64,000 nt of DNA from Pararhizobium polonicum (lineage in GTDB: Bacteria > Pseudomonadota > Alphaproteobacteria > Rhizobiales > Rhizobiaceae), in NCBI RefSeq assembly GCF_001687365.1, contig NZ_LGLV01000018.1:1-64000 (forward strand), written 5' to 3'. This document shows positions 28,150 to 36,682 of the stretch, piece after piece (within the stretch, counting starts at the first letter, position 1; each line of letters begins with the position of its first letter). Under the pieces are notes generated by a model that saw only the letters and a program-made list of their open reading frames with translations, was not told the DNA's origin and did no database searches. The position numbers and the translations under genes are program-made.

Positions 28150-28180
28150 GTCCGCCCGAGTGCCGTCAACTCGGGCGGAC
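28150..28180. terminator. Strong stem-loop after the GST gene
   Basis: GTCCGCCCGAG and CTCGGGCGGAC pair perfectly over 11 bases with a 9-base loop, 18 bases after the GST stop on the minus strand. The following minus-strand bases are not a clean T-run, so termination may be partial and some transcripts may continue into the ferredoxin reductase gene. Confidence 0.6.
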
Positions 28181-28197
28181 AATGGGAAAGGAGGCGA

Positions 28198-28905
28198 TCA
28201 ATCGCGCTTGGGAATGTCCATGCCCTTCTGTACGGCCGGGCGGGCAAGGGCACGGTCAACCCAGGCCATGACATTCGGGAAGCTTGCATATTCCAGCACA
28301 TCGGCAGCGCCGTAGAATTTGCGGGCGCCTTCGATCCAGGAATACGTGGTGATATCGGCGATGGTATATTGATCGCCCATCAACCACTGACGGCCTTTAA
28401 GACGCGCCTCGAGCACGCCGAGCAGGCGCTTGGCTTCGTCGCGGTAACGCTCCACCGGATAGGAATTGTTGGCAACCTTGTCGGCGGCGAATTTGAAGAA
28501 ATGGCCGAACTGCCCGAACATCGGGCCGACACCACCCATCTGGAACATCACCCAGCACAGCGTCTCATAGCGCCCGGCGGCATCGGCCGGAATGAGCTTG
28601 CCGGTCTTTTCGGCGAGATAGACCAGGATGGCGCCGGATTCGAACAGACCGATCGGCTTGCCGTCCGGGCCGTTGGGGTCGATGATCGCCGGAATGCGGC
28701 CGTTCGGATTGAGGGAGAGGAATTCCGGCGACTTCTGGTCGTTGGTGCCGAAGGAAACGAGGTGCGGCTCATAGGCCAGACCAAGCTCTTCCAGAGCGAT
28801 GGAAATCTTGATGCCATTCGGCGTCGGCAGCGAATAGAGCTGGATGATATCGGGATTTTTGGCGGGCCAGCGGGTGGTGATCGGAAAGGAAGAGAGATCG
28901 GCCAT
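28198..28905 (-). CDS. Glutathione S-transferase, YfcG/YghU (nu) type
   Basis: A 235-residue GST. The thioredoxin-like N-terminal domain starts IIQLYSLPTPNGIKISIALEEL, where the TPNG motif supplies the Thr/Asn residues that bind the thiol in the disulfide-bond oxidoreductase subgroup. SLNPNGRIPAIIDP and LFESGAILVYLAEKTGKL are glutathione-binding elements. The helical C-terminal domain includes MFGQFGHFFKFAADKV and DQYTIADITTYSW. AAGGAG stands ahead of the ATG. Likely role: glutathione-dependent disulfide reduction; glutathione can be made by the gshA product at 51.5 kb. Confidence 0.92.
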   Translation of the reverse strand: MADLSSFPITTRWPAKNPDIIQLYSLPTPNGIKISIALEELGLAYEPHLVSFGTNDQKSPEFLSLNPNGRIPAIIDPNGPDGKPIGLFESGAILVYLAEKTGKLIPADAAGRYETLCWVMFQMGGVGPMFGQFGHFFKFAADKVANNSYPVERYRDEAKRLLGVLEARLKGRQWLMGDQYTIADITTYSWIEGARKFYGAADVLEYASFPNVMAWVDRALARPAVQKGMDIPKRD

Positions 28906-29062
28906 GGAGAACTCCTTGAGATGGGTGCTCGAATATAGGACAGCCGTGTCCAGATTGTCAGGGCGGTGATGGGGCTTTTTGTCTGCAACTTTGAATCGGC
29001 TTGAAGCTCCCGCCAACGCCATCATCGGTGATAGGTTGCGAGCGGTAGCATTTTATCCTACT

Positions 29063-29078
29063 CTTATCCGCGAATAAG
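29063..29078 (+). promoter_or_regulatory. Candidate ParD operator
   Basis: CTTAT-CCGCGA-ATAAG is a perfect 5-base inverted repeat 15 bases upstream of the parD start, overlapping the likely promoter region. ParD-family ribbon-helix-helix antitoxins normally repress their own operon at such short palindromes. Confidence 0.5.
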
Positions 29079-29093
29079 TTCAGGAGTCCTCCG

Positions 29094-29357
29094 ATGGTCG
29101 AAAAGCTGAGTATTACGCTCCCCACCGAAATGGTCGATGCCATCAAAAGCCGCGTCGAAGCCGGATCCTATGCATCGACCAGCGAAGTCCTGCGCGAAGC
29201 GATGCGGACGTGGCTTCGTCTGGAAGAAGAGCACGAAGCGCGCATGGAAGGACTGCGTGCCCGCGTGCGTCGTTCTCTTGAAGACCCTCGGCCGAATTTG
29301 TCTGGCAAGCAGGTGCGGGAGCGGCTCAACGCGCTTTATGCAAAACACGGCAGCTGA
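29094..29357 (+). CDS. ParD-family antitoxin
   Basis: An 87-residue ribbon-helix-helix protein. The DNA-binding strand and helices are KLSITLPTEMVDAIKSRVEAG and YASTSEVLREAMRTWLRLEE (residues 4-45); the C-terminal part (RVRRSLEDPRPNLSGKQVRERL) is the toxin-wrapping region. AGGAG lies 7 bases before the ATG. The toxin gene starts 6 bases after its stop. Both genes are intact, so this is a plausible working type II toxin-antitoxin pair, unlike the broken hicA at 18.8 kb. Confidence 0.88.
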   Translation: MVEKLSITLPTEMVDAIKSRVEAGSYASTSEVLREAMRTWLRLEEEHEARMEGLRARVRRSLEDPRPNLSGKQVRERLNALYAKHGS

Positions 29358-29363
29358 CGGGAA

Positions 29364-29687
29364 ATGGAGCGTCTGCCGGTCGAGTACCGCCCCGAGGCTG
29401 TCGATGATATCGAGCAGCTTTTCAGCTACATACTCGAAACCAGTTTTGATGCGGTGACGGCAGCCCGCTTCATCGATCGTGTTTTCGAGCGCTGCGAGAA
29501 AATTGGAGACGCTCCCTTCGGCGGCGTTTCGAGAGACGATCTCGGTCCGGGCATCCGGAGTGTGCCCTTCGAAAGGAAGGCCGTCATTCTCTACGCCGTT
29601 CGCGACAGGACTGTCTGGATCACCAACATTTTCTCAGGCCGGCGCGACTACGCCACACTGCTGCGCCAGACGCCCACGGATGAATAA
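29364..29687 (+). CDS. ParE/RelE-superfamily toxin
   Basis: A 107-residue ParE-type toxin: VEYRPEAVDDIEQLFSYILE, ARFIDRVFERCEKIGDAPFGG, then GIRSVPFERKAVILYAVRDRTVWITNIFSGRRDY. The -IRSVPF- and late IF-GRRDY elements are characteristic of ParE. By homology ParE proteins poison DNA gyrase, though RelE-like ribonuclease activity cannot be excluded for the superfamily. The downstream gene hisG converges on it, 53 bases away. Confidence 0.88.
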   Translation: MERLPVEYRPEAVDDIEQLFSYILETSFDAVTAARFIDRVFERCEKIGDAPFGGVSRDDLGPGIRSVPFERKAVILYAVRDRTVWITNIFSGRRDYATLLRQTPTDE

Positions 29688-29740
29688 CGATATATCCGGC
29701 GCAACCGGTGGCAAGGCTGGCATCGCTCTCTGCTGCGAAC

Positions 29741-30439
29741 CTAACCGACAACCCCGCCAACCGCCTCGATAATCTTCGCCACCAGCGGATCGCCCGCATG
29801 CTCCGCCTTGCGAGCCCGCACGAGGCAGGCCTGCGACCGCAGCATGACCCCGTCCGACAGCACCTTCAGGTGGTTGGCCTTCAGCGTCGAGCCGGTCGAG
29901 CTGATGTCGACGATAATGTCCGCGGAACCCGAGGCCGGTGCGCCCTCGGTGGCGCCCAGACTTTCGACGATGCGGTAGAGCTGGATGCCGTGCTGGGCCG
30001 AGAAGAACTGCTGCGTCAGGCGCCAGTATTTGGTGGCGATCGCCAGCCGGCGGCCATGACGGGCGCGAAAATCGGCGGCGACATCGCCGAGGTCGGCCAT
30101 GGTATCGACATCCAGCCAGATTTCCGGAACGGCGACAACGACATCGGCATGGCCGAAACCGAGACGGGCGCAGAATTCGACGCGGGCATCGGCTTCCGAC
30201 AATCCCTCACGGATCAGGTCTTCGCCGGTGACGCCGAAATCGATCGAGCCGCTGCCGATCTCCCGGGAAATTTCCGACGCTGAAAGAAAGGCGATCTCGA
30301 CATCATCGAGGCCTTCGACACGGCCGCGATAGGAGCGCTCATTGCCGACGGCGACGATCTTCAGGCCGGCCTTTTCGAAGATGGCGGACGCATCGTCCTT
30401 CATCCGGCCCTTGGAGGGCAGCGCGATGGTGATGGTCAT
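29741..30439 (-). CDS. hisG: ATP phosphoribosyltransferase catalytic subunit, short form
   Basis: HisG condenses ATP and PRPP, the first step of histidine synthesis. At 232 residues it lacks the regulatory C-terminal domain, as in the HisG-short class that needs HisZ. Sequence features are [15 protein letters not shown] at the start, [14 protein letters not shown] near residue 75, [12 protein letters not shown] near 138, and the PRPP-site loop [16 protein letters not shown] near 178. Its ATG overlaps the hisZ stop by four bases (ATGA), giving coupled translation of the two subunits. Confidence 0.95.
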   Translation of the reverse strand: MTITIALPSKGRMKDDASAIFEKAGLKIVAVGNERSYRGRVEGLDDVEIAFLSASEISREIGSGSIDFGVTGEDLIREGLSEADARVEFCARLGFGHADVVVAVPEIWLDVDTMADLGDVAADFRARHGRRLAIATKYWRLTQQFFSAQHGIQLYRIVESLGATEGAPASGSADIIVDISSTGSTLKANHLKVLSDGVMLRSQACLVRARKAEHAGDPLVAKIIEAVGGVVG

Positions 30440-31587
30440 TGGGCCGCCTCCCCTTGTTGCTTCGGCTGCGGCTCAGCCAGCGCCTGCTCCATCCGGTCGA
30501 GCCAGAGTGCGAAGCCGACAGCCGGAATGCGCTCTTTCGCGCCGAGCAGCGTCATCAGCCGGTCGAAACGGCCGCCGCCGGCCAGAACCGCCGGAGAGCC
30601 TTCGATGACGATCTCGAAAACCATGCCGGTATAATAGTCGAGCGGACGGCCGAAAGCGGCGCGGTAGGAGAGTAGCTTCGCGTCAACGCCGGCATTGCCG
30701 AGAGCTGCCACGCGCGCATCGAACCGCGACAGCGCGCCATCGAGCGTCAGCCCGGATTTTTCCGCAAACGCAAAAAGGGCTGCCGGCGCATCGGCAAGCG
30801 GCATGTTCAACGACAGGAATTCGCGCAGAACGGCGAGTGTGCGCCCGTCCAGCGCGGTCTTTTCCAGTGCCCGCTTCTCCTTCAGCCGTTCGGCGATTTC
30901 CCTGGGGCTGCGGCTGGCATTGGTGGAATAGCCGGTCGCCTCCATGGTGTCGTCGAGATGAGCAATCAGCGTGGCATCGTCGCCGGAAACCAGCAGCGCC
31001 TCGATTTCGGGGCTCAGGCCCGTCACCGGCTGCGGGCTCGACAGCCGCGTCAACAGGGCATCGATCTGCGCGGGGTTGCCGAAGGCGTGGATCAGGCGCT
31101 TCTGCCAGCCGGCGGGCAGACCACAGGCGGCAACGACGGCTTCGAACACCGATTGATCGCCGAGCGTCACGTCGAGCTTTTTGCCCGGCAGGCGCGCGGA
31201 TAGGATCGCGATGGCGTCACCGATGGCGCGGGCGTCGGCGCTCGCCACATCCGTCTCGCCCAGATCCTCGATGCCGGCCTGGTAGAATTCGTTGGCGCCT
31301 TCGCGCCGCTGGCGGAAGATTTCGCCGAGATAGGAGTAACGCTGCGGCGTACCGGTGGCGGTCTCGATATGGCGCAGGCAGACGGGAATGGTGAATTCCG
31401 GGCGCAGGCAGAGGCTCTTGCCGGTTTCACTCTCGGTCATGAAGATGCGGCGGCGCAGGTCCTCGCCCGCCATGTCAAGGAACGGCTCGGCCGGCTGGAT
31501 CACCGGCGTATCGACGTGCAGCGTTCCCAGCCGCTCGAAATCGGCCAAGAGGTCGGCTGCGAAGGTGGGGAGGTTGATCAGGGGCAT
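30436..31587 (-). CDS. hisZ: ATP phosphoribosyltransferase regulatory subunit
   Basis: HisZ is a catalytically dead HisRS-like protein that activates short HisG and mediates histidine feedback. The 383 residues show class II synthetase motifs: motif 2 [21 protein letters not shown] near 100, and a motif 3 remnant [15 protein letters not shown] near the end; [14 protein letters not shown] is shared with HisRS. The start [14 protein letters not shown] is downstream of the repeat at 31617, whose translated sequence would otherwise be added. It is followed by hisG with a 4-base overlap and lies downstream of hisS on the same strand. Confidence 0.93.
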   Translation of the reverse strand: MPLINLPTFAADLLADFERLGTLHVDTPVIQPAEPFLDMAGEDLRRRIFMTESETGKSLCLRPEFTIPVCLRHIETATGTPQRYSYLGEIFRQRREGANEFYQAGIEDLGETDVASADARAIGDAIAILSARLPGKKLDVTLGDQSVFEAVVAACGLPAGWQKRLIHAFGNPAQIDALLTRLSSPQPVTGLSPEIEALLVSGDDATLIAHLDDTMEATGYSTNASRSPREIAERLKEKRALEKTALDGRTLAVLREFLSLNMPLADAPAALFAFAEKSGLTLDGALSRFDARVAALGNAGVDAKLLSYRAAFGRPLDYYTGMVFEIVIEGSPAVLAGGGRFDRLMTLLGAKERIPAVGFALWLDRMEQALAEPQPKQQGEAAQ

Positions 31588-31616
31588 GGGGAACTCGCGA
31601 TGCAGGAAAGTGAGGA

Positions 31617-31842
31617 AAGGCCCCTCCCCAACCCTCCCCACAGGGGGGAGGGAGTCAATCTGCCGTACCCATCCTTTTTCATATTCAAATCCTGACACGT
31701 CGCAATCTGCGAAAGACCGCCGTGCCTGACAGACTGACGTCTTGCAGGTTTACCGATGAGATCGATTGCTTGGATTGCCGGAAACACTGGCTCGTGCGAA
31801 ATCGCCCCCTCCCCCTTGTGGGGAGGGTTGGGGAGGGGCCTT
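31617..31842. repeat. RIME-like inverted repeat element between hisS and hisZ
   Basis: The left arm (31617-31653) starts AAGGCCCCTCCCCAACCCTC and the right arm (31807-31842) is its near-perfect reverse complement, ending GGGTTGGGGAGGGGCCTT. About 35 bases pair with very few mismatches, around a 150-base centre of ordinary-looking sequence. Each arm can also fold on itself (CCCTCCCC against GGGGGAGGG). GC-rich palindromic intergenic repeats of this look, called RIMEs, are recalled from Rhizobium and Agrobacterium genomes. It fills the hisS-hisZ spacer. Confidence 0.7.
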
Positions 31843-31866
31843 CTCGCGCACTTCCCGTCCAACATC

Positions 31867-33378
31867 TTAGCCGCGTACCCGATCTTCCGCCTGCGCCGCC
31901 AGCATCTCGCGGACCTTGGCGACGAGGTCAGCCTCGGGCACCGAGACCTGCGCGACGCGGGCTTCGCGCCATGCCGTGTTGTCCTCGATCTCACCCGACA
32001 GGCGCTTGCCCTCGATCAGGTCCTTGATCTGAACCTCGCCGGCTTCACGCTCACTCGACCCTTGAATGATGGCCAGCGGCGAGCCGCGGCGGTCGGCATA
32101 TTTCAGCTGGTCGCCAAAGTTCTTCTTGTTGCCCTGGTACATTTCGGCGCGGATGCCGGCGTGGCGCAGCGTTTGCGTGAACTGCTGGTACTTGCCGAGG
32201 CTTTCCGTATCGCGGTCCATGACGCAGACGACGACCGGGGCGATCACCTCTTCCATGCCGAGCTTGCCGAGATTCTTCAGCGCCGTCATCAGACGCGAGA
32301 CGCCGATGGAGATACCGGTTGCCGGCACCGGCTGGCCCATGAAGCGCGAGACGAGGCCATCGTAACGGCCACCGCCGCCGACCGAGCCGAAGACGACCTT
32401 TTCGCCCTTTTCATTGGTGACGGCGAACTGGAGTTCGGCTTCGAAAACCGGGCCGGTGTAATATTCGAGACCACGAACAACGGAGGGGTCGATCTTGATG
32501 CGATCAGGACCGTAACCCGCGCTTGTGACCAGACTGCCGATCAGGTTCAGCTCTTCTACACCTTCGGCGCCTTTCGACGTTCCTGCCACGAGGCTAGCCA
32601 GATCGGCGGCACTTGCCGCATAATCGGTGATACCGATGAAGAACAGAACCTTGGCGATCTGCTCTTCATTCAGCCCTGCTCCCTTGGTGAAATCGCCGCT
32701 CTCGTCCTTGCGGCCGGGGCCGAGCAGCAGCTTCACACCTTCCGGCCCGAACTTGTCGAGCTTGTCGATCGCCCTGAGCACATTCAGCCGCGCACCGGCA
32801 TTCTCCTCGCCACCAAGGCCGATCGCCTCGAGCACGCCATCCAGCACCTTGCGGTTGTTCACCCGGATCACATAGTCGCCGCGCTTGATACCGAGCGCTT
32901 CCATCGTGTCAGCCATCATCATGCACATTTCGGCATCCGCCTGGACGCCGGCGGCGCCCACCGTGTCGGCGTCGAACTGCATGAACTGGCGGAAGCGGCC
33001 GGGGCCTGGCTTCTCGTTACGGAAGACGTAGCCGGCGCGATAGGTGCGGTAGGGCAGCTGGATGTCGTTGAAATTTTCGGCGACGTGGCGGGCAAGCGGC
33101 GCGGTCAGGTCGTAGCGCAGGCTCATCCACTGCTCGTCGTCATCCTGCAGCGAGAAGACGCCTTCGTTGGGGCGATCTGCGTCTGGCAGGAATTTTCCGA
33201 GCGCATCGGTATATTCAAACAGCGGCGTTTCGACCGGATCGAAGCCATAGCGCTCATAGACTTCGCGGATCTTGGCGGTCATCTCGTCGACGGCACGGAT
33301 ATCGGCGGCGGCGCGATCGACGAAACCGCGCGGCAGACGGGCTCTGAGCTTCTGTGGCTTCTTCTTTTTGTCGTTCAT
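31867..33378 (-). CDS. hisS: Histidyl-tRNA synthetase
   Basis: HisRS charges tRNA-His. The 503-residue protein begins with a Lys-rich leader ([19 protein letters not shown]) and has class II motif 1 ([19 protein letters not shown]), motif 2 ([29 protein letters not shown], about residues 107-135), the histidine-A motif [14 protein letters not shown] near 305, and motif 3 [12 protein letters not shown] near 350. The anticodon-binding domain follows ([23 protein letters not shown]). This is the long alphaproteobacterial form. hisZ and hisG lie downstream on the same strand, past the repeat element. Confidence 0.96.
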   Translation of the reverse strand: MNDKKKKPQKLRARLPRGFVDRAAADIRAVDEMTAKIREVYERYGFDPVETPLFEYTDALGKFLPDADRPNEGVFSLQDDDEQWMSLRYDLTAPLARHVAENFNDIQLPYRTYRAGYVFRNEKPGPGRFRQFMQFDADTVGAAGVQADAEMCMMMADTMEALGIKRGDYVIRVNNRKVLDGVLEAIGLGGEENAGARLNVLRAIDKLDKFGPEGVKLLLGPGRKDESGDFTKGAGLNEEQIAKVLFFIGITDYAASAADLASLVAGTSKGAEGVEELNLIGSLVTSAGYGPDRIKIDPSVVRGLEYYTGPVFEAELQFAVTNEKGEKVVFGSVGGGGRYDGLVSRFMGQPVPATGISIGVSRLMTALKNLGKLGMEEVIAPVVVCVMDRDTESLGKYQQFTQTLRHAGIRAEMYQGNKKNFGDQLKYADRRGSPLAIIQGSSEREAGEVQIKDLIEGKRLSGEIEDNTAWREARVAQVSVPEADLVAKVREMLAAQAEDRVRG

Positions 33379-33477
33379 GGCACCCGCACTTTCAGCGTCG
33401 ATCGGTCAACGGTATATCGGCGCTTTCCCTATCCGATCAGGGCAAAGGCGGCAAGTCTTTGCGCTGATCCGCATGTC

Positions 33478-34101
33478 CTAAAGCGGCCGCAACAGCATAT
33501 CCCAGTTATGGATCACCCTGCCCTCCGCCATCGGCGCCTCGGCCTGCGGAATGAGGACCGAATAGGTGTCGCCACGCACAAGGCCCTGCGCCTCCAGCTG
33601 GAAGCTGACGCGCTTGAGCTGCACGAAGCCATCCGGAATGCTGGTAACCGACATGGCGGCCCCGCCGTAGAAATCGACGCTGGCCAAATCGCCGGCCTTC
33701 AGGCTCGAGACGATCGCCGGGTCCTCGATGAAATCACGGTAATGCCCGGTGATGTAGCGCCGGATACTCTTGCCGAGCATCGCCCGCATTTCCGGTGTTT
33801 CGAGGAACTCCTGCCTGGAGCCGGCGAGATAGCGGATGTTGTCACCCTCCCAGAGATTGCGGCTGTCGCGGGCGGCAAGGATGGATCGCAGCAGCACCTT
33901 TTCCGCATGCGCATCGGCACGGCGCAGAAAATCGACGATGGCGCCGATGGCGCGCAGATCGGGCGTGCAAATCCCGCGTTCCCAGCGCGACACCGCAGGA
34001 AGCGAGAAGCCGAGTTTCCAGGCAATATCGCCCTGGGTCAGCCCGGCCTTCAATCTGTACTCTCGCAATTGCCGGATCAGCTCGCTCAGGATCACGTTCA
34101 T
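33478..34101 (-). CDS. XRE-family transcriptional regulator
   Basis: A 207-residue protein with an N-terminal helix-turn-helix: LREYRLKAGLTQGDIAWKLGFSLPAVSRWERG (about residues 11-42). The rest, with LRSILAARDSRNLWEGDNIR, VDFYGGAAMSVTSIPDGF and LEAQGLVRGDTYSVLIPQ, is a mixed helix/strand region resembling no ligand domain I know, though beta-rich at the end. AAAGAG lies upstream of the ATG. It is divergent from the PAS-like gene at 34385, with a 280-base shared upstream region, so that gene and itself are natural targets; this is inference. Confidence 0.8.
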   Translation of the reverse strand: MNVILSELIRQLREYRLKAGLTQGDIAWKLGFSLPAVSRWERGICTPDLRAIGAIVDFLRRADAHAEKVLLRSILAARDSRNLWEGDNIRYLAGSRQEFLETPEMRAMLGKSIRRYITGHYRDFIEDPAIVSSLKAGDLASVDFYGGAAMSVTSIPDGFVQLKRVSFQLEAQGLVRGDTYSVLIPQAEAPMAEGRVIHNWDMLLRPL

Positions 34102-34167
34102 TCGGACAGACTCTTTGTGAAATCATAGATTGTAATTAATAATTCATTAACACCAAAGGAAGAATAA

Positions 34168-34224
34168 ATGATCAATTGCAGCCGTTTCAGAACGGACGTT
34201 TGTCGCGTATTTTTAAGATCATGA
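34168..34224 (+). other. Possible 18-codon leader ORF
   Basis: AAGGAAG stands about 6 bases before an ATG at 34168 that opens MINCSRFRTDVCRVFLRS and stops at 34224. The ribosome binding site is better than those of most full genes nearby. It lies in the 283-base gap between the XRE regulator and the second PAS-like gene. It could be a leader peptide or a chance frame; two Cys and three to four Arg codons are the only notable content. Confidence 0.3.
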
Positions 34225-34384
34225 GAACCAACATCTGCTGACGACGACGCTGCGGTATTGCATCAGATCAACGCTTTTCAGACTGCCGGTAAAGCGCTTT
34301 TTCAGCAGGATGCGGAACGCACCAAAAAAGGTGCCTCAGAATTGAAAATACCGCGGCGCGAGCGGATATCGAAAGCGAAACAGC

Positions 34385-34801
34385 ATGCTCAGATTCGTGA
34401 AACCCGGCTTCGCCACCATCATGCCCGAAGATGCGCGCGCCCACGAACAATGGATCGCAGAACTGACCCAGCACGATTATATCGTCGAAGGCTGGCATTG
34501 CGATCTCTCGACCGGCATCTTCTCGCTCGGTGAAACAGCACAACGCATTCATGCGCTCGAACAGAGCCCCTGCGGCCTGCTGGATATCATCCGGGGATAT
34601 GAGAACGACCATCGCAAGATCGTGCTGAACATTCTGGAAGAGGCAACGGCTGCAGCGTCTTCCTTTTACTATTGCACAACCATCGTTCACGACGACGGTT
34701 CAGCCGGTCCGCTCTATTGCATCGGCACGTCGACGATCGACACGCCAGCCGCCGCCGGCCGAATGCAGGGCGTCTTCGCCTTTTCCGCGCCGGCGCGCTG
34801 A
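34385..34801 (+). CDS. Solitary PAS-like domain protein, paralogue 2
   Basis: A 138-residue relative of the protein at 26428. The core reads EGWHCDLSTGIFSLGETAQ, LEQSPCGLLDIIRGYENDH, LNILEEATAAASSFYYCTTI and PLYCIGTST, again a PAS-type alternation of strands and helices with conserved Trp, Asp-Leu, Cys-Gly-Leu-Leu and Cys-Ile-Gly. No output domain is attached. The ribosome site is weak. A short hairpin, GCACC-aaaaaa-GGTGC (34319-34334), lies in its leader. Downstream on the same strand, 88 bases away, begins the His/Cys/Met-rich exported protein and then DUF305, a possible operon. Function unknown; signal sensing is inferred from the fold only. Confidence 0.7.
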   Translation: MLRFVKPGFATIMPEDARAHEQWIAELTQHDYIVEGWHCDLSTGIFSLGETAQRIHALEQSPCGLLDIIRGYENDHRKIVLNILEEATAAASSFYYCTTIVHDDGSAGPLYCIGTSTIDTPAAAGRMQGVFAFSAPAR

Positions 34802-34889
34802 CGCGCCCTGCCGTGGGGTGAACGTGCCGCCGGCAAAAACACTTCGCCGCCATCTTTTCTTCCGCGCTCGCAGCGCCTATCTTCGGCTC

Positions 34890-35264
34890 ATGCGTCTCGC
34901 CATCCTCACCCTTACCGTCTTTTGCGCGCTGATCAGCGGCTGGACGGCATCGCTTGCCCGGGTGCAGGATCTCGGCGGCATGGCGGCGATGCATCATGCC
35001 GATGCGGCGGCAGGCCATGATATGCAGGCCAGTGGCGCGGAGCATGACCGTTCCTGCTCGGCAGGCCATCCCTGCGACAAGCATTCGAAGACGGTGCATC
35101 CATTGCTCTGTGCCGCCTGTTTCGCCGTCGTCCTCGACGCCCACGGCCTCGACCGCGTTGAACTCCCGGCAGCAACCGTCCATCCCCTGCCGCAGAAACC
35201 GATGCAGACGACGGCGCTGAAACCGCGGTTCCCGCCTCCCAAGACCGTCCTCTCTTTTTCCTGA
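34890..35264 (+). CDS. Exported His/Cys/Met-rich protein, DUF2946-like
   Basis: A 124-residue protein starting MRLAILTLTVFCALISGWTA, a clear signal peptide or single anchor. The mature region is rich in metal ligands: MAAMHHADAAAGHDMQ, then CSAGHPCDKH and the HPLLCAACFAV motif, and ends in a Pro/Lys-rich tail. Small proteins of this build with a late CxxC (DUF2946 group) are often found in copper or heavy-metal loci; the resemblance is by pattern only. No ribosome site is obvious, and a GTG at 34818 would add 24 residues before the signal. A DUF305 gene follows 53 bases later. Confidence 0.65.
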   Translation: MRLAILTLTVFCALISGWTASLARVQDLGGMAAMHHADAAAGHDMQASGAEHDRSCSAGHPCDKHSKTVHPLLCAACFAVVLDAHGLDRVELPAATVHPLPQKPMQTTALKPRFPPPKTVLSFS

Positions 35265-35317
35265 ACGCGGGCCCAAAGCCCGCACATTGCAAATATGGAA
35301 ACGAAAGAGAGCACAGG

Positions 35318-35713
35318 ATGTCTCTGAAAATCATCGTGGCCGCGGCAACGCTGGCCCTCACCGTCATCGCCCCCGTCACCGCACAGGAGATGGATCACAG
35401 CAAGATGGGCCACGGAGCCATGACCATGGAGGGGATGGCCCAGCCGAAGGGCGATACCGGCCCCTCCAGCAAGGCCTTCGCCGAAGCCAATGCCAAAATG
35501 CATGCGGGTATGGACATTACCTTCACCGGCAATACCGACGCCGATTTCGTGCGCGGCATGATCGCCCACCATCAAGGCGCCATCGACATGGCCAAGGTCG
35601 AGCTTGAATATGGCAAGGATGCTGGTCTTCGCAAACTTGCCGAAGGTGTCATCTCCGCCCAGGAAGCGGAGATCCGGACGATGCAGGACTGGCTCGCCAG
35701 GAACGGTGGCTGA
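35318..35713 (+). CDS. DUF305 family periplasmic protein
   Basis: A 131-residue exported protein. A signal peptide (LKIIVAAATLALTVIAPVTAQ) is followed by a Met/His-rich stretch, MDHSKMGHGAMTMEGMAQ, of the kind that binds copper or silver. The DUF305 helical domain has FVRGMIAHHQGAIDMAKVEL near residues 78-97, with the conserved HHQGAIDMA, then AEGVISAQEAEIRTMQDWL. DUF305 proteins are ferritin-like and often sit in copper-resistance loci. It follows the His/Cys-rich gene and is closed by a terminator hairpin. Confidence 0.85.
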   Translation: MSLKIIVAAATLALTVIAPVTAQEMDHSKMGHGAMTMEGMAQPKGDTGPSSKAFAEANAKMHAGMDITFTGNTDADFVRGMIAHHQGAIDMAKVELEYGKDAGLRKLAEGVISAQEAEIRTMQDWLARNGG

Positions 35714-35733
35714 TCCCTGATGGAATAAACAGC

Positions 35734-35759
35734 AACGCCGGAGCCTGGTCTCCGGCGTT
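35734..35759 (+). terminator. Hairpin terminator after DUF305
   Basis: AACGCCGGAG and CTCCGGCGTT pair perfectly over 10 bases with a 6-base loop, 21 bases after the stop codon. Only a short T-run (CGCGCCTTTG) follows, so termination may be partial. Confidence 0.65.
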
Positions 35760-35838
35760 CGCGCCTTTGCCCGATGATCCCACGTTGACCGAAGCCTGCC
35801 GCAGGCCCATAATTTCGGCCAGTGCATGGGAGGACGTC

Positions 35839-36051
35839 ATGAAGATATTCAAGAATATCGCAGGTATCGTCGTTGTATTGCTCGGCGGGCTCTGGATACT
35901 GCAAGGCTCGAACATCATTTCCGGAACCGCCATGTCCGACAACAGGGAATGGCTGGTGATCGGCGTCATGCTGGTGATCTTCGGCGCGGTTCTCCTCTAT
36001 ATGAACAACAGGCCGGTGGCGCGGGTGCACGGCATGCCGGGCGAAGAATAG
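35839..36051 (+). CDS. Small two-helix membrane protein
   Basis: A 70-residue protein: MKIFKNIAGIVVVLLGGLWI opens a first membrane helix, NREWLVIGVMLVIFGAVLLYM is the second, and NNRPVARVHGMPGEE is a charged tail. GGAGG lies 5 bases before this ATG, which settles the start against a longer frame. I recognise no functional family beyond small DUF-type membrane proteins. It is 125 bases beyond DUF305 and past a hairpin, so it may be separately transcribed. It ends one base from the converging tag gene. Confidence 0.75.
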   Translation: MKIFKNIAGIVVVLLGGLWILQGSNIISGTAMSDNREWLVIGVMLVIFGAVLLYMNNRPVARVHGMPGEE

Positions 36052-36052
36052 A

Positions 36053-36682
36053 TCAGGGCCGCACGAAGGCTTGCCGCATGGCCTCGATCTTTTCCCGGCA
36101 ATAGCATCCGTCGATATGGTCGTTGACCAGGCCCATGGCCTGCATGAAGGCATAGACCGTGGTCGGGCCGACGAAGGTCCAGCCACGCTTCTTCAGGTCC
36201 TTCGATATCAGCGTCGAGGTCGGCGTGGTCGGATTGGCGGCGATCGCCTCCCAGGTCACCGTCTTCGGCCGCTCGTTGCCGCCCGGCTCGAAACCCCAGA
36301 AATAGCGGGCAAGCGAGCCGAACTCCGCTTTGAGCTCCTGCGCCCGCCGGGCGTTGTTGATGGTCGAGACGATCTTGCCGCGATGGCGGACGATGCCGGT
36401 ATCGGCAAGGCAGCGTTCGATATCGGCATCGCCGAAGGTGGCGACCACGTCGAAATCGAAGCCGGCAAAGGCGGCGCGGAAGGCCTCGCGCTTGCGCAGG
36501 ATCGTCAGCCAGGACAGGCCGGACTGAAACCCTTCGAGGCAGATCTTCTCGAACAGCCGGATGTCGTCGGCCATCGGCTTGCCCCATTCCTCGTCATGGT
36601 AGCGCTGGTAGTCGTCCAGATTGGCATGCCAGGCACAGCGGTCAAGGCCGTCCACGCCGGTGATGATACCCTTTGCCGTCAC
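36053..36682 (-). CDS. tag: DNA-3-methyladenine glycosylase I
   Basis: Tag excises 3-methyladenine from alkylated DNA. The 209-residue protein has the zinc-site pieces at both ends (RCAWH near residue 15 and HIDGCYCRE near 190), YHDEEWG, and the catalytic region FEKICLEGFQSGLSW, whose Glu binds the base; FVGPTTVYAFMQAMGLVNDH is the helix-hairpin-helix side. I chose the GTG at 36682 because GGGAG precedes it by 4 bases; the ATG 13 codons upstream has no such site and adds a non-conserved leader. Confidence 0.92.
   Translation of the reverse strand: MTAKGIITGVDGLDRCAWHANLDDYQRYHDEEWGKPMADDIRLFEKICLEGFQSGLSWLTILRKREAFRAAFAGFDFDVVATFGDADIERCLADTGIVRHRGKIVSTINNARRAQELKAEFGSLARYFWGFEPGGNERPKTVTWEAIAANPTTPTSTLISKDLKKRGWTFVGPTTVYAFMQAMGLVNDHIDGCYCREKIEAMRQAFVRP

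Noticed and set aside
31756..34128. Plus-strand open frame of about 790 codons opposite hisS and the XRE gene
   Set aside because: It reads through the RIME-like repeat and antisense to two real genes.
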